Below, one piece after another: positions 9,205-17,669 of a DNA stretch of 64,000 nt. A program made the translations under genes and the position numbers. The DNA is from CAZLQF01 sp964561545 (GTDB taxonomy: Bacteria > Bacteroidota > Bacteroidia > CAILMK01 > CAYYUA01): NCBI GenBank assembly GCA_964561545.1, contig CAZLQF010000014.1, positions 1-64,000 of the forward strand, written 5' to 3'. Within the stretch, counting starts at the first letter, position 1. Each line of letters opens with the position of its first letter. The notes below the pieces were generated by a model. The model searched no databases. It was not told the origin of the DNA and saw only the letters and a program-made list of their open reading frames with translations.

Positions 9205-9447
9205 GTATTTAACATGGTTAAGTCATATTAGTTTAAATTAATTGTAAAAAGTTTTTAAAATATTATAAATCAGTTCTTTATAAAAGCTTGCTTTATTCAA
9301 ACTATTCATGACGCTAAACCAGAAGGCAAGCAATAATATGGTATGTGATTATTGCTAATAAAAAATTGAATAAACGATACGACATTTTCAAGTAAATAAC
9401 ATAAAGATTAACCCTGATACTAAATTATTCTGTAGATCTTAGCTACA
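9205..9447. other. divergent intergenic region with an AT-rich hairpin
   Basis: No gene is visible between the ahcY promoter and the methyltransferase. A perfect 9-bp inverted repeat (9329-9337 with 9348-9356, loop of 10) lies in the middle. It has no T-run on either side, so it is not a terminator. It may be an operator or chance AT-rich symmetry. Confidence 0.35.
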
Positions 9448-10164
9448 ATGTACCCATTTAACAGCCGTTGGAAATTGGCCCAATATTTTGAATTGAAGTG
9501 GTGGCAAAATTATTTTAGGCGAAAGCATAAAAACCGTTACTACCAATGGAAATCTCAATATTGGCATCAAGTTCTTCAGGCAGGTGGTTTTTCAGGATTG
9601 GATGAAAAAGAACTTAAAATCCTGGATGCCGGTTCCGGCCCTGCTGGTATTTTTACCATTTTAGATACCCATCAAGTGGATGCTATGGATCCATTGATGA
9701 ATGCTTATGAAACCAAACTTCCATTATTTGATAAGCAGGATTATCCCTGGGTTCAATTTTACCAGGCTGCTCTGGAGGATTTTAAAGTATTTCAACAATC
9801 TTATGATGTCATATTTTGCATGAATGCTATCAATCATGTGGCAGATATTGAAGTTGCCACCCAACATTTAGCAGATCTGTTAAAAGACCAGGGTATTTTA
9901 TGGATCACAGTGGATGCCCATAATTTTCATTTTTTTAAGCATCTTTTTCGTTTAATTCCGGGAGATATTCTACATCCCCATCAATATGAGCTTTCGGAAT
10001 ACAAGACCTTGGTTCATAACAAAGTTGGCCAGATTAGCAAGTTTATTTCCCTCAAACATGAATTTTTCTTCAACCATTATTTAATGATAGCTCAAAAAAC
10101 ATCATTTCAAAAATTTGATGAAACTGCCGAATCATTCAAGAATTCTCTGAATTCCAATCAATGA
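9448..10164 (+). CDS. class I SAM-dependent methyltransferase
   Basis: A 238-residue cytoplasmic methyltransferase. Motif I is LKILDAGSGPAGIF (SAM-binding glycine loop), and the acidic DAMDP segment at the end of strand 2 should bind the ribose hydroxyls. FCMNAINHVADIEVATQHLADLLKDQG is the post-I/motif IV to V region, with its key NAxNHV and DLLK parts. The first 40 residues are rich in Trp, Lys and Arg (KWWQNYFRRKHKNRYYQW), an unusual basic-aromatic lead that might contact membrane or nucleic acid. The substrate is unknown. It is divergent from ahcY, so shared control is possible but not shown. Confidence 0.8.
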   Translation: MYPFNSRWKLAQYFELKWWQNYFRRKHKNRYYQWKSQYWHQVLQAGGFSGLDEKELKILDAGSGPAGIFTILDTHQVDAMDPLMNAYETKLPLFDKQDYPWVQFYQAALEDFKVFQQSYDVIFCMNAINHVADIEVATQHLADLLKDQGILWITVDAHNFHFFKHLFRLIPGDILHPHQYELSEYKTLVHNKVGQISKFISLKHEFFFNHYLMIAQKTSFQKFDETAESFKNSLNSNQ

Positions 10165-10207
10165 TGGATTGCTTTAAAAGCGGATTTTGAATGAGGTCGT
10201 AACTACC

Positions 10208-11164
10208 TTAAAAATAAATAGGATGGAATATTAGTTGGTCTTTGGAATTGTATTCAAGCGCTGGCGTGGGGAACTTTAAATAATTAGCCACGTCAAGCAA
10301 CAAGTTCAAAAATTGAGAATTTGTCTCGATTTCAGACCAATCCAGATCCGGAGCAATTAAATATTGTCGGTAACGTTCGATGGTTTTGTTGTCGGTAACT
10401 TCATAAGTTGCTCGCTCTGCTCCTAACATTTGTGCACCACTGTAGCCCGCAGCGATGTTTAACCAAGGTGGCATATTGGATTCCGGCATAAAGTCATCCA
10501 TGTTTAAAGAAAGCCAAAGCGTTTGCGCGTTGTAATCTTTGATCAACTGCTCTGGTAGTGAGCTTCCAAAGAGGTCCCTTGCTCGTGGTTTTACGCTTTC
10601 CTGATAGGTGTTTGGAAACCAGGAAAATTTGGGCTGGATTCGTTGCTCATTCCATAATATCTCCTGACCAATTAAAAGGGCAGATCCTGCTGTGTTAGCG
10701 GCAAAGTCGGTTGTCGAGGCGCCCCATTTTGCTGAAAATCCATCCAATATCTCTACGGTTGCTAGGAAAAATGAGCCGTAAAGCCCACCATACCAAATAG
10801 CTTTATCATCCTTGACCCCGGCCCATCGAAGTGTATTTAGGCCCAAATGTCCAAAAAGGTAAGCGGAGTAGAGATGGCCGGCTTTATCAACTTGCAGCCA
10901 ACCACTTTGGTCGTTGAAGAAATGAAAGGAAGTTCTTTCATAATTCTGGTACCACAAGCTGTTGAGGCCGATCATTACCCCCGAATAAAATCCAAAGCCG
11001 GTTCCAGCAACGGTTAAAGTTCGTGATTGATGGTACCCTGGAGATTGGGTTAGAAAACCAAGGGTATCATCTTCATACATATTGAGGGGCTGACTTGATA
11101 AAGCATTATTCGATAATCCAAAAAATAGGCCAATCAATAAAATTCGGGCGAACAACCCCAACAT
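10208..11164 (-). CDS. DUF2279 (YfiM-like) envelope protein
   Basis: A 318-residue protein with an N-terminal hydrophobic signal (residues about 4-24) and several weakly hydrophobic helices. The segment around DKAGHLYSAYLFGHLGLNTLRW, with the key residues KAGHxxxAY, and the later GASTTDFAANTAGS match the DUF2279/YfiM family. That family is thought to sit in the periplasm or outer envelope, and its function is not known. It lies 52 bases after the YIP1 gene on the same strand and is probably co-transcribed with it. Confidence 0.75.
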   Translation of the reverse strand: MLGLFARILLIGLFFGLSNNALSSQPLNMYEDDTLGFLTQSPGYHQSRTLTVAGTGFGFYSGVMIGLNSLWYQNYERTSFHFFNDQSGWLQVDKAGHLYSAYLFGHLGLNTLRWAGVKDDKAIWYGGLYGSFFLATVEILDGFSAKWGASTTDFAANTAGSALLIGQEILWNEQRIQPKFSWFPNTYQESVKPRARDLFGSSLPEQLIKDYNAQTLWLSLNMDDFMPESNMPPWLNIAAGYSGAQMLGAERATYEVTDNKTIERYRQYLIAPDLDWSEIETNSQFLNLLLDVANYLKFPTPALEYNSKDQLIFHPIYF

Positions 11165-11216
11165 AAGATTTGAATTTACACCATCTCTTCCAACATTTGC
11201 ATTGGATGAAATTTAA

Positions 11217-11747
11217 TTACCCGATTAAAGCGTTAATTAAACTGTTAATAATGACATAAACGATGAAACCAAGCAAGACCACAAAAATAGCTCGCCAAGT
11301 ATGCTGGTAATCAAGGGCTTGTCTTACTGCTATCACCATTGCAATCAGCATCCAAATATTAGCAATTACCATTACAACGCCTTGTATTGCTGTAATGATG
11401 CCAAGAACTTTAATTACGCCGGGGGCACTTGCAAAGCCTAAAGTCCTTAGCATTTCTTTAAAGTCTGATTCAGTGTTTTCGCCAGGTAGTACTTTGGTGC
11501 CTATAATGTACGTTAAGTAAGCCCAAACAACCCAACTGATCAAAGCTGCAACGATGCCCAGGATTAAGCCACCAAATTCCTTCTCTGGTAAAAATGCAAT
11601 GCCTGAGGCTAAACTAGCCAATACAACCACCCAAACAGCCTGTTTAAGCGATGATTCATCGGCTTCTACTTCTTCATACAAATCACTTTCGAGCTTTGCA
11701 GCCCTTACCATTCTATTAAATAACTGTTTCATAGGTCTTTTTGCCAA
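11217..11747 (-). CDS. YIP1-family membrane protein
   Basis: 176 residues with five predicted transmembrane stretches after a soluble, acidic N-terminus of about 30 residues. The order of the helices and the WVVWAYLTYIIGTKVLPG and LGFASAPGVIKVLGII blocks are those of bacterial YIP1-domain proteins. Their molecular role is not established. It is adjacent to the DUF2279 gene on the same strand. Confidence 0.75.
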   Translation of the reverse strand: MAKRPMKQLFNRMVRAAKLESDLYEEVEADESSLKQAVWVVVLASLASGIAFLPEKEFGGLILGIVAALISWVVWAYLTYIIGTKVLPGENTESDFKEMLRTLGFASAPGVIKVLGIITAIQGVVMVIANIWMLIAMVIAVRQALDYQHTWRAIFVVLLGFIVYVIINSLINALIG

Positions 11748-11805
11748 AAATTTAAAAATCCGAAAAATTGCTTTAGCGAACGTTTAAAGGTTTCAATTTA
11801 TTGAT

Positions 11806-12210
11806 TTATCTAACTTTGTTAAAACGATTGATGATTTTCAAGTTGCCGGCTTTAATAGAATAAAAATAAATCCCAGGTTTTAAGTTGCCGGCATTGTAGT
11901 CAACTTTGTGCTCACCTTGGTCGAGGTTATCTTTCAGCACATTTTTGACTTTGTTGCCCAACAAATCGTAGACATTTACTTCTACTTTCATGCTTTTCTT
12001 AATGGTAAAAACAAATTTAGTTTTTTCTTGTACGGGATTTGGAAAATTGCCTTTGACTTTTAACTTATCTTCGCTATTTTGATTCTTGCTTTTTGTTAAA
12101 GCAATCTCATCCGATTGAGTCTTGCGCTCAGAGAATTGTTTTTGACCAATAGCAGAAGGTGTAAAGTTTAAAAGTAATGCTGCTAAAAGTAGTGTAAATA
12201 ATTGTTTCAT
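11806..12210 (-). CDS. small T9SS-sorted secreted protein
   Basis: About 134 residues: a signal peptide (MKQLFTLLLAALLLNF, cleavage near AIGQ), a short charged linker, then a C-terminal type A sorting domain. The sorting domain has NFPNPVQEKTKFVF, EVNVYDLLGNKVK, a Y-N-A-G-NLKPGIYFY turn and a final basic strand (INRFNKVR). Because the sorting domain fills most of the mature protein, there is almost no cargo. It may be a remnant, or a small surface protein. The open frame begins at 12231, but the signal peptide starts properly at the ATG at 12210. Confidence 0.8.
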   Translation of the reverse strand: MKQLFTLLLAALLLNFTPSAIGQKQFSERKTQSDEIALTKSKNQNSEDKLKVKGNFPNPVQEKTKFVFTIKKSMKVEVNVYDLLGNKVKNVLKDNLDQGEHKVDYNAGNLKPGIYFYSIKAGNLKIINRFNKVR

Positions 12211-12295
12211 AATACCTGTTTTTATTCCCATAAGTATAATTCAAAGATGTTAATTTTTTATTATCCCAGAAAATTAATGGGTTTAATTTTAAGGG

Positions 12296-12904
12296 TTAAT
12301 GCATTCTATCTCCTCGGATTTCAAGATTGTTGATAATATCTGCTTCAATTTTTAGAAACTCCTGCCATCTTTTATTTACGGTCTCTTCAGGTACATAAGC
12401 TTTGGCTAAATCTAAAAACATTCTGTAGTGACCGGCTTCTGATACCATTAAATCATAATAAAATTGTTGTAGTTCCTGGTCTTTTATATTCTGATGTAGT
12501 AGCTTAAATCGTTCGCAACTTCTGGCCTCTATTAAAGCACTTGTTAAAAGTTTATCCAAAAATTGTTCTTCGTCTTTATTGCCTTTTCTTATATGTTTCA
12601 ATAATTTATTAACATATTCATCCTTGCGCTGGCGCCCTAATTTTAAATTACGCTTTTCAATTTGATTCAAAACCATTCTAAAGTGGCCCCATTCTTCTGT
12701 TACCACAGGTGCTAATTGATAGACTAACAGCGTTTTATAAGGGTATTGAACTATCAAAGAAATACAAGTTGTCGCAGCTTTTTGTTCGCAATAGGCATGA
12801 TCGGTAAGTATTTCCTGGATACTGATTCCTGCTAAATTTGCCCATCTTGGATCGGTTGGGAGTTGTAAGCCTAAAACACTTTTGGTGTAAGTTTCATTTT
12901 CCAT
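12296..12904 (-). CDS. miaE: tRNA-(ms2io6A37) hydroxylase
   Basis: A 202-residue non-heme di-iron monooxygenase that hydroxylates the isopentenyl group of ms2i6A at position 37 of tRNAs reading U-starting codons. Di-iron ligand motifs are visible as EEWGHFRMVL and SEAGHYRMFL (two ExxH elements), and ARSCERFKLL adds another Glu. The length matches the family. It follows the Met-sulfoxide reductase gene by 21 bases on the same strand. miaA and miaB are not in the window. Confidence 0.92.
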   Translation of the reverse strand: MENETYTKSVLGLQLPTDPRWANLAGISIQEILTDHAYCEQKAATTCISLIVQYPYKTLLVYQLAPVVTEEWGHFRMVLNQIEKRNLKLGRQRKDEYVNKLLKHIRKGNKDEEQFLDKLLTSALIEARSCERFKLLHQNIKDQELQQFYYDLMVSEAGHYRMFLDLAKAYVPEETVNKRWQEFLKIEADIINNLEIRGDRMH

Positions 12905-12925
12905 ATTCCAATTTTTTTATATTCA

Positions 12926-13387
12926 TCACAAAATACGTTCCGAAATAAATTTAGTCACTTCTTCAAGGTATCGTTGATCGGTTTCATCAAAAACATCTTT
13001 TTCCAAATGATCGATATCAAGTACAAATTCAACGCGATTGCTCTTAGTGCCAGGAACAACAATTTCAGCGCTGGTTTCTTCGTGGCAGGCAATGTAGTTG
13101 GTTAGCAGGCTTACATCATTCACGTATTGGGTTAAGCCCGAATTGGCCACGGTACCACATAAGCCACTGCCATATTGGATTTTCATGCATGCTGTCATTC
13201 CCTGAAAAGGCCCAAGAACCATTTTATCAGGTTTGCAATAATAAATTCCAATCCAGAAAAAATCCATTTGATACTTCATAGCAGCCAGCACATTACAGAG
13301 CATGGTGCTTTTGTCAATCTCCTTTTCAAGCAATGGTTCTAATTGTTTGAGTAGTTCTTGGTATTGGGCTTCCTTGCTTTGGTTCAT
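12926..13387 (-). CDS. msrC: free methionine-(R)-sulfoxide reductase (GAF-domain fRMsr)
   Basis: A 153-residue single GAF domain. The three cysteines used by fRMsr are all present with the right spacing: C67 and C77 ten residues apart, and C101 in the YIAC segment 24 residues later. The AEIVVPG strand follows, so this is an active-type enzyme rather than a signalling GAF domain. It reduces free Met-R-sulfoxide using thioredoxin-type electrons. It is transcribed just ahead of miaE (21-base gap). Confidence 0.9.
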   Translation of the reverse strand: MNQSKEAQYQELLKQLEPLLEKEIDKSTMLCNVLAAMKYQMDFFWIGIYYCKPDKMVLGPFQGMTACMKIQYGSGLCGTVANSGLTQYVNDVSLLTNYIACHEETSAEIVVPGTKSNRVEFVLDIDHLEKDVFDETDQRYLEEVTKFISERIL

Positions 13388-13760
13388 TAGTTTTGCTCTT
13401 TTATCTTAATCAAATGGTTTAAAAAGCGATACCGTTCGTAACTGAATTTTTGAATGGTTGAGTTTTTGAGCGGTTGAATGGTTTGGAAAAAGGGTTCTTA
13501 GATTTTTGTGTCAGATTTCTGATTAGAAGGGGTTCCAAAAGCGATTAAAGCTTAAAATTCAAGAAATCAAGCCATTTAAAAAAGCAATCAACATCTGAAA
13601 TGCATTTTCATCATATCTCCACGTCATTTCATTTTGATCAAGGTAGTAATTTGACAGACCCATGAACAAACCAACCGAGCAACACAATCTATAATGGAAA
13701 CCCTCATTTTTTGCTATTTTCGTGCACCAAATCTATTGAAACAAGGTAAAATCACGATCC
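13388..13760. other. intergenic region with a short imperfect tandem repeat
   Basis: A divergent gap between msrC and leuS with no coding frame. Two 16-base units abut at 13447-13462 and 13463-13478 and agree at 13 of 16 positions. Upstream of leuS, TATTTTCG at 13715-13722 is one base from the TAnnTTTG consensus and could be its -7 box. Confidence 0.4.
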
Positions 13761-16532
13761 ATGGCTGAATTCAACTTTCAGAAGATCGACCAAAAGTGGC
13801 AAAACCATTGGGAAAAAAATGGTACTTTCAAGGCAGATGAAAACAGCGGCAAGCCTAAGTACTATGTCCTTGATATGTTTCCTTATCCATCCGGAGAGGG
13901 GCTTCATGTGGGGCATCCGCTTGGCTACATCGCTTCAGATATATTTGCCCGTTATCAGCGCAACCGCGGCTATGAGGTATTACATCCCATGGGTTTTGAT
14001 GCGTTTGGGTTGCCTGCTGAACAATATGCCATTGAAACAGGGCAACATCCGGCCGTTACAACCGAACAAAACATCAAGCGCTATCGCGATCAGCTTAAAA
14101 TGCTTGGCCTGTCCTTTGATTGGTCCCGGGAGGTAAAAACTTGTGATCCCAACTACTACCAATGGACCCAATGGATTTTTCTGAAGTTTTACAATGCCTG
14201 GTATAATAAAAGTCTTGACAAGGCAGAACCCATAGCCAAGCTGGTAGAGATTTTCAACCAAGAAGGCAATGTTAATGTCAATGCTTTTTGCAATGAGGTG
14301 CCAACTTTTACGGCTGAAACATGGCGATTAAAAAATCATGACGAAAAGGAACAGATCCTTCTAAATTACAGGCTGGCCTACATCGCTGATTCTGAGGTTA
14401 ATTGGTGCCCAGCATTGGGTACGGTTCTGGCCAACGATGAGGTTCAAAACGGTTTTTCTTTGCGTGGGAATCATCCCGTGGAGCGAAGAAAGATGCGGCA
14501 GTGGTTTTTAAGGATCACCGCTTATGCCGATCGTTTATTGGCAGACCTGGATGAAATTGATTGGCCGGATTCCATTAAGGAAGTTCAAAGGAATTGGATT
14601 GGGCGCTCTGAAGGTGCTGAGATCCTATTTCCGCTTCAAGGCCAAATGGACAAGGGATTGATGGTCTTTACCACAAGGCCTGATACCATATTTGGCGTTA
14701 CTTACATGGTGCTTGCACCTGAGCATGAAATGGCTGAAGCATTGGCCACAGAGGAATACAAAGATGAAGTTAAGGATTACATCCAATCGGCCATGCGAAA
14801 ATCCGAACTGGAGCGCAAAGCGGAATCCAAAGAAATGAGCGGTGTTTTTACAGGCAGCTATGTGCTACACCCATTTACCGGTAAACTCATTCCGGTTTGG
14901 GTAGCCGATTATGTGTTGGTTGATTATGGAACCGGAGCCATTATGGCCGTTCCCGGGCACGATGAGCGCGACCACAAATTTGCTCAAACCTATGATCTGT
15001 CCATTGTCAAGGTGATCGAGGGCGATGATGAAAGTAGTGATTTGGGTAAAAAAGAAGGGAAATTGATCAATTCGGATTTCATTAATGGCCTGGAAGTACC
15101 CGATGCCATTGAAAAGATCATTCAAACCGTGGAGGCAGAAAACATAGGTGTTCGCAAGATCAATTATAAACTCCGCGATGCCACTTTTAGCCGTCAACGG
15201 TATTGGGGCGAGCCTTTTCCAGTTGTTTATAACAATGGCGTACCGCTTGACTTGGATAAAAAAGAATTGCCAGTTGTTTTGCCCGAAGTCGAATCGTTCA
15301 AGCCGGCAGAAAGCGGAGAATCTCCATTAGCACGGGAAACCGATTGGATCAACCTGCCGGATGGAACTAAACGCGAAACCCATACCATGCCTGGTTATGC
15401 TGGCTCCTCTTGGTACTTTCTACGCTACATGGATCCTATGAATAACAAGGAATTGGTATCTGAAGAAAGAGAAGCTTTTTGGCAAAATGTGGATTTCTAT
15501 GTGGGCGGATCGGAGCATGCTACCGGGCACTTGATGTATGCCCGTTTTTGGCAAAAATTTCTTTATGACCTTGGTTGCGTTTCGCAAAAAGAGCCTTTTA
15601 AAAAGATGGTCAACCAAGGCATGATAGAGGGCTACTCTGCTTTCGTTTATCGCGTAAAAGGGGAGCATAAGTTTGTTTCCTACAACTTGCGCAAAAATTA
15701 TGACACCATTCCAATGCATGTGGACGTGCATTTAATCCGTGATAATGTTTTGGATGTAGAGGCTTTTCGCCAATGGCGGAAAGAATACAAGGATGCCGAA
15801 TTTTTGACAGAGGATGGCCAATATATTGTGGGCCGCGAGATTGAGAAAATGTCCAAATCCAAGTACAACGTTATCAATCCCGATGATGTGATCGATGAAT
15901 ACGGATGTGATACTTTTAGGATGTATGAGATGTTCCTGGGGCCGGTTGAACAATCAAAACCTTGGCAAACCGAAGGCATTGAAGGGGTTTACAAATTCCT
16001 AAAAAAATTCTGGCGCTTGTTCATCAATTATGATCAACAATTACATATTACTGATGAAGCGCCCAATGAAGATGAATTAAAAGTGCTTCACAAAGCCATC
16101 AAAAACATTAAAACGGATGTTGAACGGTTTTCTTTAAACACATGCGTCAGTCATTTTATGATCGCGGCCAATGAACTCACCAAATTAAATTGCCATAAAA
16201 AAGCTGTCTTAGAGCCCTTACTCATTTTGCTATCCCCGTTTGCGCCCCATATGACAGAAGAAATTTGGGAACAATTGGGCTATGAGCCTTCCATCAGCAA
16301 TGCGCCATGCCCTGAATACAACGAGGATTATCTGAAAGAAGAGGTCCATCAATATCCCATTTCGATCAATGGTAAAGTAAGGGCTAAGCAAGAATTTCCC
16401 GTTGACAAGTCCCAAGCGGAAATAGAGCAGGAAGTGTTTGAAATACCAGCTGTTAAGAAATGGACTGAGGGCAAAGCCGTTAAAAAGATAATTTATAAGC
16501 CAGGGAAGATCATTAACATTGTAGTGAATTGA
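13761..16532 (+). CDS. leuS: leucyl-tRNA synthetase
   Basis: A 923-residue class Ia synthetase that charges tRNA-Leu. The HIGH motif is HVGH (49-52), after YPSGEGL, and the KMSKS motif is at 696-700. The editing (CP1) domain has TTRPDTIFG and the downstream GTGAIMAVPGHDERD block with the Asp that guards post-transfer editing. The protein is about 60 residues longer than E. coli LeuS. Extra segments near residues 155-190 and between the MIEGYSAF block and KMSKS are, to my knowledge, usual for Bacteroidota. A cognate tRNA-Leu lies about 3 kb downstream. Confidence 0.98.
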   Translation: MAEFNFQKIDQKWQNHWEKNGTFKADENSGKPKYYVLDMFPYPSGEGLHVGHPLGYIASDIFARYQRNRGYEVLHPMGFDAFGLPAEQYAIETGQHPAVTTEQNIKRYRDQLKMLGLSFDWSREVKTCDPNYYQWTQWIFLKFYNAWYNKSLDKAEPIAKLVEIFNQEGNVNVNAFCNEVPTFTAETWRLKNHDEKEQILLNYRLAYIADSEVNWCPALGTVLANDEVQNGFSLRGNHPVERRKMRQWFLRITAYADRLLADLDEIDWPDSIKEVQRNWIGRSEGAEILFPLQGQMDKGLMVFTTRPDTIFGVTYMVLAPEHEMAEALATEEYKDEVKDYIQSAMRKSELERKAESKEMSGVFTGSYVLHPFTGKLIPVWVADYVLVDYGTGAIMAVPGHDERDHKFAQTYDLSIVKVIEGDDESSDLGKKEGKLINSDFINGLEVPDAIEKIIQTVEAENIGVRKINYKLRDATFSRQRYWGEPFPVVYNNGVPLDLDKKELPVVLPEVESFKPAESGESPLARETDWINLPDGTKRETHTMPGYAGSSWYFLRYMDPMNNKELVSEEREAFWQNVDFYVGGSEHATGHLMYARFWQKFLYDLGCVSQKEPFKKMVNQGMIEGYSAFVYRVKGEHKFVSYNLRKNYDTIPMHVDVHLIRDNVLDVEAFRQWRKEYKDAEFLTEDGQYIVGREIEKMSKSKYNVINPDDVIDEYGCDTFRMYEMFLGPVEQSKPWQTEGIEGVYKFLKKFWRLFINYDQQLHITDEAPNEDELKVLHKAIKNIKTDVERFSLNTCVSHFMIAANELTKLNCHKKAVLEPLLILLSPFAPHMTEEIWEQLGYEPSISNAPCPEYNEDYLKEEVHQYPISINGKVRAKQEFPVDKSQAEIEQEVFEIPAVKKWTEGKAVKKIIYKPGKIINIVVN

Positions 16533-16958
16533 TAACTGGCGTTCACGCAGGCTCTTTCAATAAAACGTTATGATAACATTAAAGGTGTTATTAAAGCAAG
16601 CAACATTGCTAAAAAGTTGAGGACTTTGCGGTTACTTATTTACAGCGAACTGCCGATTCCCTTAATACCCTTTTTTTGGTTTTAGTAAAATGCCTAAGGA
16701 TGTATTTTTCTTAAGGTTATAAGCACAGGTTTTCGGAAAACTTGCCTGAAAGTAAACCATAGCTACAAACCTCAAATTATCGTAGTTAAAGAACCGTTGA
16801 AAGTTCAAACGTTTGAGGTGTAATGGTCCGAGTTGGATTCAAATTATTTCATTTATGTCAACCTCGTTGATACAAAAGTTTAAAGCCAACAGGTAGAAGT
16901 TTAAGATTGATATGTGAAAACACTAACGCGCACAAATATTAGAACAGCGGCTCTCGAT
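16533..16958. other. intergenic region with a perfect 12-bp palindrome
   Basis: No gene or strong terminator is visible between leuS and the convergent RsmI-like gene. TCAAACGTTTGA at 16805-16816 is a perfect palindrome. An 8-bp inverted pair (16769-16776 with 16812-16819) shares its right arm. No promoter of the usual type lies beside it. Confidence 0.4.
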
Positions 16959-17669
16959 TTATGCATTGCCGATCAAGAAAATGGCTTTTCTTTTATTAAA
17001 ATTTTTGTTCAATTGTTTCCAGGTGCCCACATCCAAGGTAAGAATTTCCTCTTGAGGGCTCGAAATATCGCAAGCTACACAAAGCATTGTTTGTGGGTGA
17101 CAGGATTTCAGGATACTTTCAACCATGGCCTGGTTGCGGTAGGGTGTTTCCATAAAAATCTGGGCATATCCGGTTTGCAGGGCTTGCTTTTCAATGGTTT
17201 TAAGCTGCTGTTCCCTTTGGTTTTTTTTGATGGGCAAATAACCATGAAACGTAAAGGATTGTCCATTAAGCCCTGAGGCCATTAAAGCCATGAAAATAGA
17301 GGATGGACCGGATAAGGGTTTTACTGAAATGCCATTTTTATGCGCTTCTTGAATAAGATGGCTACCCGGATCAGCTATTGCCGGGGTTCCTGCTTCAGAA
17401 ATGAGGCCCATGTCGTTTCCCTTGAACAGTGGCATCAGTGCTTTTAATTGTTCCTCGGCATCCGTCTTCTTGTCTACTTTGTGGAATTCCAGATGGTCAA
17501 AAGGGCTGGGAACGCCGCAGGTTTTAAGGAAGCGCCGTGCGTTTTTGGGGTTTTCAACGATAAAATATTCCAATGCTTTGATCAGGGATAAATTGTAAGC
17601 CGGCAAAACATTTTCTGGCGCTGTATCTGCAATGAGATTAGGTAGTAAGTATAAATTGCCTGGTACCAT
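16959..17669 (-). CDS. RsmI-like SAM-dependent methyltransferase (tetrapyrrole-methylase fold)
   Basis: A 236-residue protein of the tetrapyrrole/RsmI methylase superfamily. GLISEAGTPAIADPGSHLI is the typical RsmI loop (SDAGTPxISDPG), followed by PLSGPSSIFMALMASGL and FHGYLP. The N-terminus begins with GNLYLLPNLI rather than the GxLYVVxTPIGN of canonical RsmI, and the C-terminal HTH-like extension is missing. It is therefore probably the Bacteroidota paralogue rather than the 16S C1402 ribose methylase itself. Its ATG follows the stop of the upstream CNNM gene with no gap (TGAATG), so the two are translationally coupled. Confidence 0.82.
   Translation of the reverse strand: MVPGNLYLLPNLIADTAPENVLPAYNLSLIKALEYFIVENPKNARRFLKTCGVPSPFDHLEFHKVDKKTDAEEQLKALMPLFKGNDMGLISEAGTPAIADPGSHLIQEAHKNGISVKPLSGPSSIFMALMASGLNGQSFTFHGYLPIKKNQREQQLKTIEKQALQTGYAQIFMETPYRNQAMVESILKSCHPQTMLCVACDISSPQEEILTLDVGTWKQLNKNFNKRKAIFLIGNA

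Noticed and set aside
13447..13478. Tandem 16-base units as a start of a repeat array
   Set aside because: Only two imperfect copies are present, with no spacer pattern, so it is neither a CRISPR array nor a meaningful satellite.
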